Shown here: one piece after another, positions 24,965 to 33,702 of the stretch
How positions within the stretch are numbered: position 1 is the stretch's first letter
Layout of the letters: every line of letters starts with the position of its first letter
NCBI GenBank assembly: GCA_039029195.1
Contig: JBCCGR010000017.1
Span: 1-64,000 of the forward strand
DNA length: 64,000 nucleotides
Source of the DNA: JBCCGR01 sp039029195
Lineage (GTDB): Bacteria; Pseudomonadota; Alphaproteobacteria; Rhizobiales; Rhizobiaceae
Direction of reading: 5' to 3'
Program-made: the position numbers and the translations under genes
The notes under the pieces: generated by a model
What the model was told of the DNA's origin: nothing
What the model saw: only the letters and a program-made list of their open reading frames with translations
The model's database searches: none

Positions 24965-27532
24965 TCAGGGGAACAGCTTCACGATCCAGTCGATGATTTG
25001 AGCGACAGTCGAGCCGGGGTATGCTGCAAACGCGTAATTCTTCAGCGCCACAGCATTGGTCACGACATAGTCAATCAGGATCGAAAACTGTGACGACTTA
25101 AATGCGGCAGTTGTCGCTATTGCGCCAACAGCCATCATGGCCCCCTTCCTTACATCGCTGATTGCAGATTGTGCTGCCTTCCCAGACGCAGTCACGAGAC
25201 CTTTCGCCCCGCGATAAGCTCCGGAAATCAGAGCGGCTAAGAAGTTGCGACGTTGCAAGTTTGCCTGTTCGACGGCCTGCAGGTCATGTGGGCCATCGCC
25301 TGCTTCTGTAGCGTTTTGATCTTCTGCTTCGATCTCCGCTTTTGCGGCGTCCGTCGCTATGTCATCCCGTGATTGCACCTCTTCGATCAGCGGATCGGCA
25401 ATCGCCTTCTCTTCTTCAAGGCTGGGGCGATCCTGAGGCGGCACGCGTCGTTCGTCACGCTGGCGAATGGAAGGATCGCCAAAGGCAAAATTGTTGAACG
25501 TGTCGAGTAGCGCGGCCAGTTCCACCGCAACGGCGGGATCAAGCTTGGCCTCGTGCGGCTCATCCAATTCGACCACGGCCATGTGAGCATTATGGGTGCG
25601 GCGCAGGCGATTGCCTGCCCGCCAGATAGAGCGAACCCGCGCCCGCGCCATATCTTCGGGCATCGCCTCAAGTAGCGCCTCAAGCTCGCCGAACAGTTTG
25701 CCGAGATAGTTATGCCCCATCTCCCGCAGCTTCGCGGCATCGTCGCGAATATCCTCATAGTCTTCGCGCTGCACTTCAGTCTGGAGCAGTTCCCCGTCGG
25801 ACGAAGGCTCAGCAACATCCACTTTGCCTTCATCGTTGACGAGCATGGCTGTGGCAGCGGTGGATTGTTCCGGGGCTTCGAGATTTGCGATCGAAGCGTA
25901 GAGACCGACACCAACGCGCACGAGACGGTTCTCGGCGACCAATTCATCAAGCACGTTCTCAACCGTTGAAAAGGAAAGTGAGCGCCCCAGCGCCTCAACG
26001 AACGACGACGCCTGCTGAACAGAAACGGGCTCACTCGCTTCGTTGACATAGTTGAAGATTGTTCCTTTCAGCGAGTTTGCTGTTTCGTCTGATCTCTCCT
26101 CGGCGCGAAACTCTTCCAGCCAACCCGCAATCTCGGCGTTCACTTCCGCCGACTCGCGGTTCCAGAACACGTCTGGCTGATCTGCAATTCGGATCATCAA
26201 CGCTTCAGCGTTGGTTCGGCTCAGGTCCCATGGCGTTTGGCCACTTGCGATTGGCTCATACCAGCCGAGCCAGACATGCCAATTCTCGCCGTGATTGAAT
26301 ATGGCAGAAAATTCAAGAATTTCATGGCCAAACCAATGGGGGCCGGACCCAGACGGATTCGTCCAGAGCGGCTGAGAGGCCAATCTCTGGGTCGTCGTGG
26401 GCACTGTATCATTTGATCGAGATAAGTAGGAAAGATCTCTCGAAATCGCTAGCCATAGATCATAAATTGGGGCTCGATTTGCGGCTGCTGTTTCGGCTGC
26501 TTCAATCGCCGTGACGAACTCATCATTAAATGTGGCTATCGCTGAATTAGCAGCCCCAACGGCCCTTAGCGCCCTCGCAGCTGCCGCAGGATCATCATCC
26601 AAAGCGGCAGCTTCGGCTCCAGATGCAAGCCGTCGAGTAGTTAGCATGGCCTGTGCCAGAATTTTGTCGGATGCGATCTTGGACTTGTAATTCGGAATTA
26701 TACTGGCTGCCCATGAAGCAGCAACTGATCTGAACGCCACGAGTATTGCGGCAAGCCGTTGGTTCAGTGAGACATACTTTGTGCCTACTACCGAGCTTAA
26801 CGCTGGAAAAACTCGCAACGCCGCCCGGACAGCAATCACGCGTGCAAACTCAACCGGCTGATCCTTCAACCAGTCTTCAAGCTCATCTGCCGATTTGATT
26901 CTGGGCACGTCCCGCTTTTCTTCCGCCACCTCCGTCACCCTCGTTGGTGCAACGGGATCATGGTCGCCGCCTACAACACCCTCTGGCAACTGCGGAATTT
27001 CGGGGGCAAGAGCGGCGAAGATATTCGGCGCAATCCTCCCACCCGCCAGTAATGCTTGATAGAAGTTCTGCAATGCTTCGGGCGCAACACCAATGGCCCC
27101 AGCAAGGCTCGCCAGTCGCTCATCAAGGTCCGTGGGTGGTTGCGAAAACAGCGGCTCGCGCAGCAGCACATCGGGAACCATGCCATTCTTGATGCGTGCA
27201 TCGTCGCCATCAATATGCACAGCGATGGGTTCTTCACCGGTGTGAAGGTCTTCGATGGATGTCAGAACCGCCAGCGCCCGCTCTGAAAGATCATCACGAT
27301 CCCCCACATCGCCACCAGCCGCCTGTGCCTCGTTCATCAGCGCACCAAGTTCGAACAGATTGCGTCGAACGGTTCCCAGCCCCAATCCGCCAGTATCAAC
27401 CGAGAAAACAGTCGGAACCCACGGCAGCAGCCGCGCCGCCGCCCGCAGCGCCAGCACACCGCGACAGGGCGCTGCCTGCGCGCCGATCCACTCCGACAGG
27501 TTTTCGTCCACCGCCACCCTCTTTCGTTGCAT
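24965..27532 (-). CDS. Large uncharacterised protein with a duplicated W-Q-RAA-R module
   Basis: 855 residues. The motif L-x-[DE]-W-[IL]-x2-Q-x6-V-[IL]-A-x-R-A-A-x-R-x2-P occurs twice, at about residues 12-38 and 214-242, so the N-terminal part is an internal duplication. Near residue 400 is a tryptophan-rich stretch (WHVWLGWYEPIASG...PWDL) of a kind seen in large hypothetical proteins of alphaproteobacteria. Around 485-560 a winged-helix-like part follows (FVEALGRSLSFSTVENVLDELV). The C-terminus has two hydrophobic segments that may insert in a membrane. No enzyme motif is seen. The gene is isolated, between the TetR operon and a repeat-rich spacer. Confidence 0.75.
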   Translation of the reverse strand: MQRKRVAVDENLSEWIGAQAAPCRGVLALRAAARLLPWVPTVFSVDTGGLGLGTVRRNLFELGALMNEAQAAGGDVGDRDDLSERALAVLTSIEDLHTGEEPIAVHIDGDDARIKNGMVPDVLLREPLFSQPPTDLDERLASLAGAIGVAPEALQNFYQALLAGGRIAPNIFAALAPEIPQLPEGVVGGDHDPVAPTRVTEVAEEKRDVPRIKSADELEDWLKDQPVEFARVIAVRAALRVFPALSSVVGTKYVSLNQRLAAILVAFRSVAASWAASIIPNYKSKIASDKILAQAMLTTRRLASGAEAAALDDDPAAAARALRAVGAANSAIATFNDEFVTAIEAAETAAANRAPIYDLWLAISRDLSYLSRSNDTVPTTTQRLASQPLWTNPSGSGPHWFGHEILEFSAIFNHGENWHVWLGWYEPIASGQTPWDLSRTNAEALMIRIADQPDVFWNRESAEVNAEIAGWLEEFRAEERSDETANSLKGTIFNYVNEASEPVSVQQASSFVEALGRSLSFSTVENVLDELVAENRLVRVGVGLYASIANLEAPEQSTAATAMLVNDEGKVDVAEPSSDGELLQTEVQREDYEDIRDDAAKLREMGHNYLGKLFGELEALLEAMPEDMARARVRSIWRAGNRLRRTHNAHMAVVELDEPHEAKLDPAVAVELAALLDTFNNFAFGDPSIRQRDERRVPPQDRPSLEEEKAIADPLIEEVQSRDDIATDAAKAEIEAEDQNATEAGDGPHDLQAVEQANLQRRNFLAALISGAYRGAKGLVTASGKAAQSAISDVRKGAMMAVGAIATTAAFKSSQFSILIDYVVTNAVALKNYAFAAYPGSTVAQIIDWIVKLFP

Positions 27533-27732
27533 CGCACTCTAGAGGTTGTACCCGGTTGTTCAAGAGGGAGGCCAAGCCACAGCTTTCCTCCTGTCTCACC
27601 AACCAATATTGAGCTCGATCAATCGACCGGCATCGTGGCGCAACGACTCAGCTTGGGCCCTCCTTCGTCATGTTCGCTACAGCGGGAGGGAATTTTAGAA
27701 ACCCGTCCGCTCAACCCTCCCCACGCTCCGTC

Positions 27733-27752
27733 ATTCTGACAAAGGTCAGAAT
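27733..27752. repeat. GTCAT...ATCCA palindrome
   Basis: ATTCTGAC, loop AAAG, GTCAGAAT, preceded by GTC and followed by CCAGG. Same framework as the copies at 28063 and 28275. Confidence 0.65.
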
Positions 27753-27862
27753 CCAGGTGCAGTTGCTGGAACTTCGGTGTTTGTTGGTGTGGTGAAGTTT
27801 GCAGGTCTCTGGCCCACTTCCGAGCGCCCGTTGACCATCCCTCTGGCAGCAATCGCACTTGG

Positions 27863-27883
27863 ATCCCGGGCCAGGCCCGGGAT
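27863..27883. repeat. GTCAT...ATCCA palindrome, opposite orientation
   Basis: ATCCCGGGCC, one base, GGCCCGGGAT, followed by GAC: the reverse-oriented version of the family, with a perfect 10-bp stem. Confidence 0.65.
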
Positions 27884-27946
27884 GACAATGGAGGGTGTGG
27901 AACGCATGGGCACACACGCTTCAGGTCACCGGTCCAGCCTGCGGCT

Positions 27947-27976
27947 CTAGACACAAGCTGCAGCGGGCGTGACAAA
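27947..27976. repeat. 30-bp direct repeat, copy 1
   Basis: Starts CTAGACACAAGCTG and ends GTGACAAA; differs from the copy at 28174-28203 at two positions. Each copy is followed, 70-85 bp later, by a GTCAT palindrome. Confidence 0.6.
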
Positions 27977-28062
27977 GGAGGATGGGGCGAGTCCGGCGTG
28001 ATTTCATTCTTCTGGCGTCTATACGAGAACCTTACACTTTCATCTCAACCTGAAGGCTTGTC

Positions 28063-28082
28063 ATTGCCGCAACAGCGGCAAT
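28063..28082. repeat. GTCAT...ATCCA palindrome
   Basis: ATTGCCGC, loop AACA, GCGGCAAT, preceded by GTC and followed by CCAG. Confidence 0.65.
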
Positions 28083-28173
28083 CCAGAAAGCCCAACAACA
28101 TGACAAGGCTCTCGATTGGACCTGCCAATCGACTGGAAAGAACGGAGGAACGGCAGGCGCAGAATGCGCCGCC

Positions 28174-28203
28174 CTAGACACAAGCTGAAGCGGGTGTGAC
28201 AAA
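28174..28203. repeat. 30-bp direct repeat, copy 2
   Basis: Second copy of the CTAGACACAAGCTG...GTGACAAA word, 227 bp after the first. Together with the palindromes it suggests a duplicated unit that has since diverged. Confidence 0.6.
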
Positions 28204-28274
28204 TATTGATCTTGGGAGCTCCAAAAGTAACTTAAACCAGCAACGAACCACAAAAACCCTCACCCACTTTTGTC

Positions 28275-28294
28275 ATGCCCGCCACGGCGGGCAT
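28275..28294. repeat. GTCAT...ATCCA palindrome
   Basis: ATGCCCGCC, two bases, GGCGGGCAT, preceded by GTC and followed by CCAG. Confidence 0.65.
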
Positions 28295-28573
28295 CCAGAG
28301 CCGCACTGCGAAATCCCCACCAAGTTCCCCTTTCTCACGCCTTTTGCTTTTGCCCAACGCAGACAGCCACACCCGAATGCCAGCACCATTTTCACCGCCA
28401 GACTCTCCCACCGCCTTTCGCAAACTCGATCATCCCACGTAACCACCAGCACCGACTCTCTCCCTCACCACCCTCCGTCTCCCCCTTGCCATCACACCCT
28501 TTTCATCGTAAATCGACGATGAACGATTTCATCCGCCAGCCACCACCACTCTTCGCCCTCAAACCAACTCGCC

Positions 28574-28894
28574 ATGCCAACCGACGCCCTAGCCACTCGA
28601 TTTGCCGCGCTTAGCCACCCGGTGCGCATTGAATTGCTGCGCCACATTGCGGCGCACAAGAATTGCGGTTGCAAGGATGTCATGGCAAAGCTCGATACGC
28701 GGCTTGCCCAATCCACCGTGTCACAGCATCTGAAAGTGCTTGTGGAGGCCGGTCTCATCACCTGCACCATTGAACATCCCCATTCGCGCTACAATCTGAA
28801 TGAGGCGGCACTGGTTGGCCTGTCCGCGTCCGTCAATGATCTGACCGAGGCCTGCTGCCCCGCCCGTTGTTGCCCCCAAAACCCCAAAGATTAA
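28574..28894 (+). CDS. ArsR/SmtB-family regulator
   Basis: A 106-residue winged-helix repressor. It has the typical RFAALSHPVRIELLRHIA start, then STVSQHLKVLVEAGLI as recognition helix and SRYNLNEAAL as wing. Metal-sensing cysteines may be the CGC near residue 32 and the tail CCPARCC. It sits 13 bp before an Atm1-like exporter, which it probably controls together with itself. No Shine-Dalgarno is visible, so translation may be leaderless or weak. Confidence 0.88.
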   Translation: MPTDALATRFAALSHPVRIELLRHIAAHKNCGCKDVMAKLDTRLAQSTVSQHLKVLVEAGLITCTIEHPHSRYNLNEAALVGLSASVNDLTEACCPARCCPQNPKD

Positions 28895-28907
28895 TCTGGA
28901 ATTCCCT

Positions 28908-30797
28908 TTGTCAGAGACCGCCAACGCCACCTCAAAACCCCGCGATGCCTCCTCCCTCGGCACGGTCGTCAGCCTGTGGCCCTATATGTGGCCCACAGAC
29001 AGGCCGGACTTGAAACGACGGGTCGCCTGGGCGTTCTTTTATCTTATTCTGGCGAAAATCGTCATTGCGATTGTGCCCTTCTTTTTCAAATGGGCCACCG
29101 ACGCGCTGAGCGGCGAATTTAAACCGGCAGACTGGGTACCGCTTTTGTTGGTCACGCCGGTCATGCTAGTGGTTGGTTACAATGCCGCGCGGCTGTTGCA
29201 ATGGGGCTTCAACCAGTTGCGCGATGCGCTGTTTGCGAGCGTCGGCCAGCACGCGGTGCGCCAGCTGGCCTACAAAACGTTTGTCCACATTCATCAGCTT
29301 TCCCTGCGCTTTCATTTGCAGCGGCGCACAGGCGGTCTGTCGCGTGTTATCGAGCGTGGAACGAAAGGCATCGAGGCTATCGTGCGCTATACGATCCTCA
29401 GCCTGTTTCCCACCCTCTTCGAATTCGCGCTCTATGCCGGGATTTTCGCCTGGTACTACGGCATCTCCTATGTGGTGGTGATCGCAATCACCGTATGGGC
29501 CTATATCTGGTTCACCGTGCGGGCGAGCGACTGGCGGATTGCCATTCGACGGGTCATGAACGATTCCGACACGGACGCCAACACCAAGGCCGTGGATTCA
29601 CTGCTCAACTATGAGACCGTGAAGTATTTCAGCAATGAGGCGCTGGAAACCGAACGGTTTGATCGTTCCATGGAAAAATACGAGCAAGCGGCAGTGCGCA
29701 CATGGACGTCGCTCGGCTGGCTCAATATGGGCCAGATGGCAATCTTCTCTGCAGGCACGCTAGCCTGCATGGTGCTGTCTGCCCGCTCGGTCATGGCGGG
29801 TGAACAAACGGTGGGTGACTTTGTGCTCATCAATGTGATTTTGATGCAGCTTTCGGTTCCGCTCAATTTCATCGGCTTCGTCTATCGCGAAATCCGGCAG
29901 GGTTTGACCGACATTGAGGCCATGTTTGAGCTCCTGGATCAGCCGCGCGAAATTACCGACAGGCCCGACGCACCGGCCATCAATGTGAGCGAGGGCAACA
30001 TCCGTTTTGCGGACGTGGATTTTCACTACAATGCCGACCGCCCGATCCTGAAAAACGTGTCGTTTGACGTGCCCGCCGGTCAAACGGTGGCAATTGTTGG
30101 CCCCTCGGGCGCGGGCAAATCCACCATTTCGCGGCTCTTGTTTCGCTTTTATGATGTGACCAGTGGCGCGATTGAAATTGATGGGCAGGATTTGCGTGAC
30201 ATCAGCCAGTCGAGCCTGCGCGGGAACATCGGCATGGTGCCGCAGGACACGGTGCTCTTCAACGACACCATTGCCTACAATATCGGCTATGGCCGCAATG
30301 GTGCGACCCGCGAAGAGGTGGAAGAAGCCGCTGAAATGGCGCAGATTGGCGACTTCATCCGCAATCTGCCGGAAGGGTTTGAAACACCCGTTGGCGAGCG
30401 CGGATTGAAGCTCTCAGGTGGTGAAAAGCAGCGTGTGGCCATCGCCCGCACGATCCTGAAAGCCCCGCCAATCCTCATTCTCGACGAGGCCACTTCCGCA
30501 CTCGACACCCGCACCGAACAGGAAATTCAGGCCGCTCTCGATCAGGTATCGAAAAACCGCACGACGCTCGTCATCGCTCACCGATTGTCCACCGTTGTGG
30601 CGGCAGACCAGATCATCGTGCTGGAGGCCGGCGAAATCGCAGAGCGTGGAACCCACATGGAATTAATGGACAGGGGCGGGCTCTACGCAGAAATGTGGGA
30701 CCGCCAGCGTGAAGCAACCGAGGCCGAGGCCCGCCTGCGCGCCGCCCGGGAAAACGATGATCTGGGCATCATCGAGCGTAAACAACCGGTGATGTGA
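28908..30797 (+). CDS. Atm1/ABCB7-type ABC exporter, permease fused to ATPase
   Basis: A 629-residue half-transporter acting as a homodimer in the inner membrane. Six membrane helices fill residues 40-330, then the ATPase: Walker A GPSGAGKST near 396, Q-loop PQDTVLF, signature LSGGEKQR near 502, Walker B ILILDEATS and H-loop AHRLST near 557. The N-terminal WPYMWP and IVIAIVPFFFKWATDAL are typical for Atm1-like transporters, which export glutathione-linked sulfur or metal compounds. The start is TTG 28908 just after arsR, with no better choice. The ArsR neighbour suggests heavy-metal stress control. Confidence 0.92.
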   Translation: MSETANATSKPRDASSLGTVVSLWPYMWPTDRPDLKRRVAWAFFYLILAKIVIAIVPFFFKWATDALSGEFKPADWVPLLLVTPVMLVVGYNAARLLQWGFNQLRDALFASVGQHAVRQLAYKTFVHIHQLSLRFHLQRRTGGLSRVIERGTKGIEAIVRYTILSLFPTLFEFALYAGIFAWYYGISYVVVIAITVWAYIWFTVRASDWRIAIRRVMNDSDTDANTKAVDSLLNYETVKYFSNEALETERFDRSMEKYEQAAVRTWTSLGWLNMGQMAIFSAGTLACMVLSARSVMAGEQTVGDFVLINVILMQLSVPLNFIGFVYREIRQGLTDIEAMFELLDQPREITDRPDAPAINVSEGNIRFADVDFHYNADRPILKNVSFDVPAGQTVAIVGPSGAGKSTISRLLFRFYDVTSGAIEIDGQDLRDISQSSLRGNIGMVPQDTVLFNDTIAYNIGYGRNGATREEVEEAAEMAQIGDFIRNLPEGFETPVGERGLKLSGGEKQRVAIARTILKAPPILILDEATSALDTRTEQEIQAALDQVSKNRTTLVIAHRLSTVVAADQIIVLEAGEIAERGTHMELMDRGGLYAEMWDRQREATEAEARLRAARENDDLGIIERKQPVM

Positions 30798-30914
30798 CAA
30801 GACCGCATTGCTCTGAGCAAGCTGCAAGAGCTCTGACCAACCAAAAACACCGCGCACTTTTTCAATCAGGCCCGCGGTGTTTCCGTTCAACTAAACAGGA
30901 GCAATGCAGACCAA

Positions 30915-31847
30915 TCAGCCCGCCGACAGGATTGCCTTGGCGACACCGTCAGGGTCCGCGAACATCGCCTCGTGGCTGGCATCCATTTCGATGACCTTAC
31001 AAGGATTGTCGGGCCAGGCCTCGTTGAGGGCGGCTACAATCGCATCCTGAGTACTCGGCAACAGTGTCATATCTTTGCCGCAACGAATGAAGGTCCGTTT
31101 GATTGCCGCGTATTCGGCAGGAAATTCAACCATATCGCCATAAAATGCGACCGGAGCATCCGGACTCATCATGTTGACGGCAGTGTTCCACACATCATCA
31201 GGAACATCGGCAGCGAGTGCCGCTTTGCCCGCTGCCCGGTACTTTTCGTCACCTGAACCAGTATCGATCCGAAACCCACCAACCTTGGCGGGGTCGGCTT
31301 TGACAATCGCACCCAACAGGCTGTTTTTCGCCTGATCCGGCAACGCCAAAAATGCCCCGGAAGGTTTGCCCGGAACAGGAGTGAGCGCTGTCAGGAACAC
31401 GAGGCCGTTGATTGCAGACGGTTCTTTCGCTGCCGCAAGGCTGATGGGCATGCCGCCCATCGAATGCCCGACGGCGACAATCTTGTCAGCCCCCATGCCG
31501 CGAAGACGCGCAACGCCTTCCAATACTGAATCGGCAAATGCGTCACTGGGGATTTTGGCAAACTGCGACGGTTCTGTGGCAAAAGCGGCATCATCCAGCG
31601 GCCGTTTGAAATAGGATGGTGGCGAAACGGCGTTCAGGCCGGATCCGGGCAAGTCAATGCCAAGCGCCAATTGACCAGCGTTCTGAATCCGGGAGGCAAT
31701 GCCATCCCAGCACCACACCCCATGCCAGGATCCGTGAACCAGCAAATATCCGGTTTTTCCATGTCCATCGGCATTTGCCGCCTGTGGTGTGACGGCAAGT
31801 GCAACTGCGGCGGCACCCGCGGCTGCAAAAACTTCTCTTCTGTTCAT
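30915..31847 (-). CDS. Tat-exported alpha/beta hydrolase
   Basis: A 310-residue protein starting MNRREVFAAAG at ATG 31847, with AAGGGG upstream. The NRREVF motif and following hydrophobic stretch ending ANADGHG suggest a twin-arginine signal, so the enzyme works in the periplasm. The fold is an alpha/beta hydrolase of the RsbQ/MenH-like esterase group: oxyanion LVHGSWHG, nucleophile in VGHSMGGMP, and late histidine in DASHEAMF. The gene stands alone. Substrate not known. Confidence 0.88.
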   Translation of the reverse strand: MNRREVFAAAGAAAVALAVTPQAANADGHGKTGYLLVHGSWHGVWCWDGIASRIQNAGQLALGIDLPGSGLNAVSPPSYFKRPLDDAAFATEPSQFAKIPSDAFADSVLEGVARLRGMGADKIVAVGHSMGGMPISLAAAKEPSAINGLVFLTALTPVPGKPSGAFLALPDQAKNSLLGAIVKADPAKVGGFRIDTGSGDEKYRAAGKAALAADVPDDVWNTAVNMMSPDAPVAFYGDMVEFPAEYAAIKRTFIRCGKDMTLLPSTQDAIVAALNEAWPDNPCKVIEMDASHEAMFADPDGVAKAILSAG

Positions 31848-32032
31848 TTCTATACCCCTTAACTCGTCATCTCTCTTAAGCGCTGGCATTCAGGGGCAGA
31901 GAGTGTCGAATGTCAAATACCGGCTTTGTGGGAAGCAACGGACACTGGCGACGGCCATGGACTTGGCACAAAGTGCGAGTGTGCATCAGCACTTGCAAAC
32001 GGCATTTATTCCCCTAAAACCCGCCGAAATTC

Positions 32033-32287
32033 ATGATCACCGGGGTAGCACACGTGGACAATCGAAAACTCACATCCGTGTTTGAAATCTCCGGTTCCGT
32101 GCTCGCCATGGCCTATGCGCTGCTCATTGCATCCAATACAGACAACGAGATCCTGGGTTTTTCCCTGCTGCTCATTTCTGCGCTCTTGTTCGCCGCATGG
32201 GCGGTGATCGACAAACGCTGGACGTTCCTGGCGCTGCAGGGGTTTTATGCAGCGTCTGCCATCATCGGGCTGATCCGCTGGGGATAA
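32033..32287 (+). CDS. Small membrane protein
   Basis: 84 residues with two or three hydrophobic segments and a short hydrophilic start; the end (FLALQGFYAASAIIGLIRWG) recalls small CBU_0592-type membrane proteins, loosely. ATG 32033 is taken; GTG 32054 with GGGG upstream is a good alternative. It converges on the dihydroorotase-like gene 9 bp away. Function unknown. Confidence 0.55.
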   Translation: MITGVAHVDNRKLTSVFEISGSVLAMAYALLIASNTDNEILGFSLLLISALLFAAWAVIDKRWTFLALQGFYAASAIIGLIRWG

Positions 32288-32296
32288 AGGCTCCCC

Positions 32297-33613
32297 TCAA
32301 ACAAACCGCACCACGTCCCCCTGCCCTTCGGCAACCAGTTCGCCGTCCCACATGATGCGCTGACCGCGGATGATGGTCCCAACCGGCCAGCCCGTGGCCG
32401 ATTTGCCGTTGCATGGCGTCCAGCCGGGTTTTGATGCAATCCAGTCATTGGTAATCGTCTCGGTGCGCGAGAGATCAACAATCGTCAGGTCGGCATCATA
32501 ACCGGAAGCAATGCGACCCTTGCCGGCAATTCCGAACAGGCGCTGCGGTCCTGCGCTGGTCATATCCACAAACCGCTCAAGGCTCATACGACCCTCATTC
32601 ACATGGTTGAGCATCACAGGCACCAGCGTCTGCACCCCGGTCATGCCGGACGGAGAGGCAGGATAGGTTTTTGCCTTTTCTTCCAGCGTATGCGGCGCGT
32701 GATCGGACCCGATTACATCCGCAACACCGCGAGCCACTCCATGCCAGATGCCCTCGCGATGACCATCACCCCGCACTGGTGGGTTCATCTGCAACAGGGT
32801 TCCAAGCCGGTCATAATCGTCCGCCGTGAAGGTGAGATGATGCGGCGTCACCTCGCAGGTCACCAGATCCTTGTGCTGTACCAGAAAGTGCATCTCGTCC
32901 TGGGTGGAGATGTGAAGTACATGGATTTTCGCGCCTGTTTCCGCGGAAATCCGCACCAGCCGCTCGGTGCATTGGAGTGCCGCCTTCACATCGCGCCACA
33001 CAGGATGAGAGCGCGGATCATCATCCATGCGTTCCCCCTCCCGCTCGCGCAGGCGGAACTCGTCCTCGGAGTGAAACGCCGCCCGTCGCCGCGTGTTCTT
33101 CAGGATCGAACGCACCCCGTCATCGTCTTCTACCAGAAGATCACCAGTGGACGACCCCATGAACACCTTAATTCCGGCAGCACCCGGCAGACGTTCCAGC
33201 TCCGCCACTTGGTGCGCATTTTCGCGTGTACCACCAACCCAGAAGGCATGGTCGCAATGCATACGCCCCTTCGCGCGAGAAAGCTTGTCGTTGAGCGCCG
33301 CCTCGCTTGTTGTCAGCGGGTTGGTGTTGGGCATTTCAAACACCGCCGTCACGCCACCCATCACGGCGGCGCGGGAGCCGGAATCCAGATCTTCCTTGTG
33401 CTCCATACCGGGCTCACGAAAATGAACCTGACTATCAATCACACCGGGAAGCAGATGCAGGCCGGCACAATCAATCCACTCACCCGCCTGCGAATTATCG
33501 AACGAGCCAAATCCGGCGAATTTGCCATCGCGAACGCCCACATCCACCTGACGACGTCCATCCTGATTGACCACCGTGCCGCCACCAAAAACCGTATCGA
33601 AGCTTTCGCTCAT
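32297..33613 (-). CDS. Dihydroorotase-family amidohydrolase with altered first metal motif
   Basis: A 438-residue protein of the dihydroorotase class I type, which closes carbamoyl aspartate to dihydroorotate. It starts MSESFDTVFGGGTVV at ATG 33613. Seen are GVIDSQVHFREPG, KVFMGSSTG (carboxylated lysine position), FHSEDE, VLHISTQDE, EVTPHHL and IGSDHAPH. The first motif normally reads HxH but here is QVH, so one metal ligand is replaced. This variant occurs in some alphaproteobacterial paralogs. It may be a true pyrC or a non-catalytic partner form. It is divergent from ygfZ by 89 bp. Confidence 0.85.
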   Translation of the reverse strand: MSESFDTVFGGGTVVNQDGRRQVDVGVRDGKFAGFGSFDNSQAGEWIDCAGLHLLPGVIDSQVHFREPGMEHKEDLDSGSRAAVMGGVTAVFEMPNTNPLTTSEAALNDKLSRAKGRMHCDHAFWVGGTRENAHQVAELERLPGAAGIKVFMGSSTGDLLVEDDDGVRSILKNTRRRAAFHSEDEFRLREREGERMDDDPRSHPVWRDVKAALQCTERLVRISAETGAKIHVLHISTQDEMHFLVQHKDLVTCEVTPHHLTFTADDYDRLGTLLQMNPPVRGDGHREGIWHGVARGVADVIGSDHAPHTLEEKAKTYPASPSGMTGVQTLVPVMLNHVNEGRMSLERFVDMTSAGPQRLFGIAGKGRIASGYDADLTIVDLSRTETITNDWIASKPGWTPCNGKSATGWPVGTIIRGQRIMWDGELVAEGQGDVVRFV

Positions 33614-33702
33614 AATCGTCTCGCCGTGTCGCGTGTTTTTCTTGCCGTAGCCCGCCACCGCGACTACGTAAACAGACGGATTGAAAAGAGCCGCCTTACC
33701 CC

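Larger units (their letters stand above)
27533..28573. other. 1-kb gene-free, repeat-rich spacer
   Basis: No gene can be supported; open frames here are translations of repeats. It holds four GTCAT...ATCCA palindromes and two copies of a 30-bp word, listed separately. The last 300 bp are C- and A-rich without clear structure. It looks like an accumulation site for small mobile repeats. Confidence 0.65.

Noticed and set aside
27619..28253. Minus-strand frames (27619-27975 and 28032-28253) with similar peptides
   Set aside because: The similarity comes from the shared 30-bp repeat and palindromes; no start or ribosome sites.
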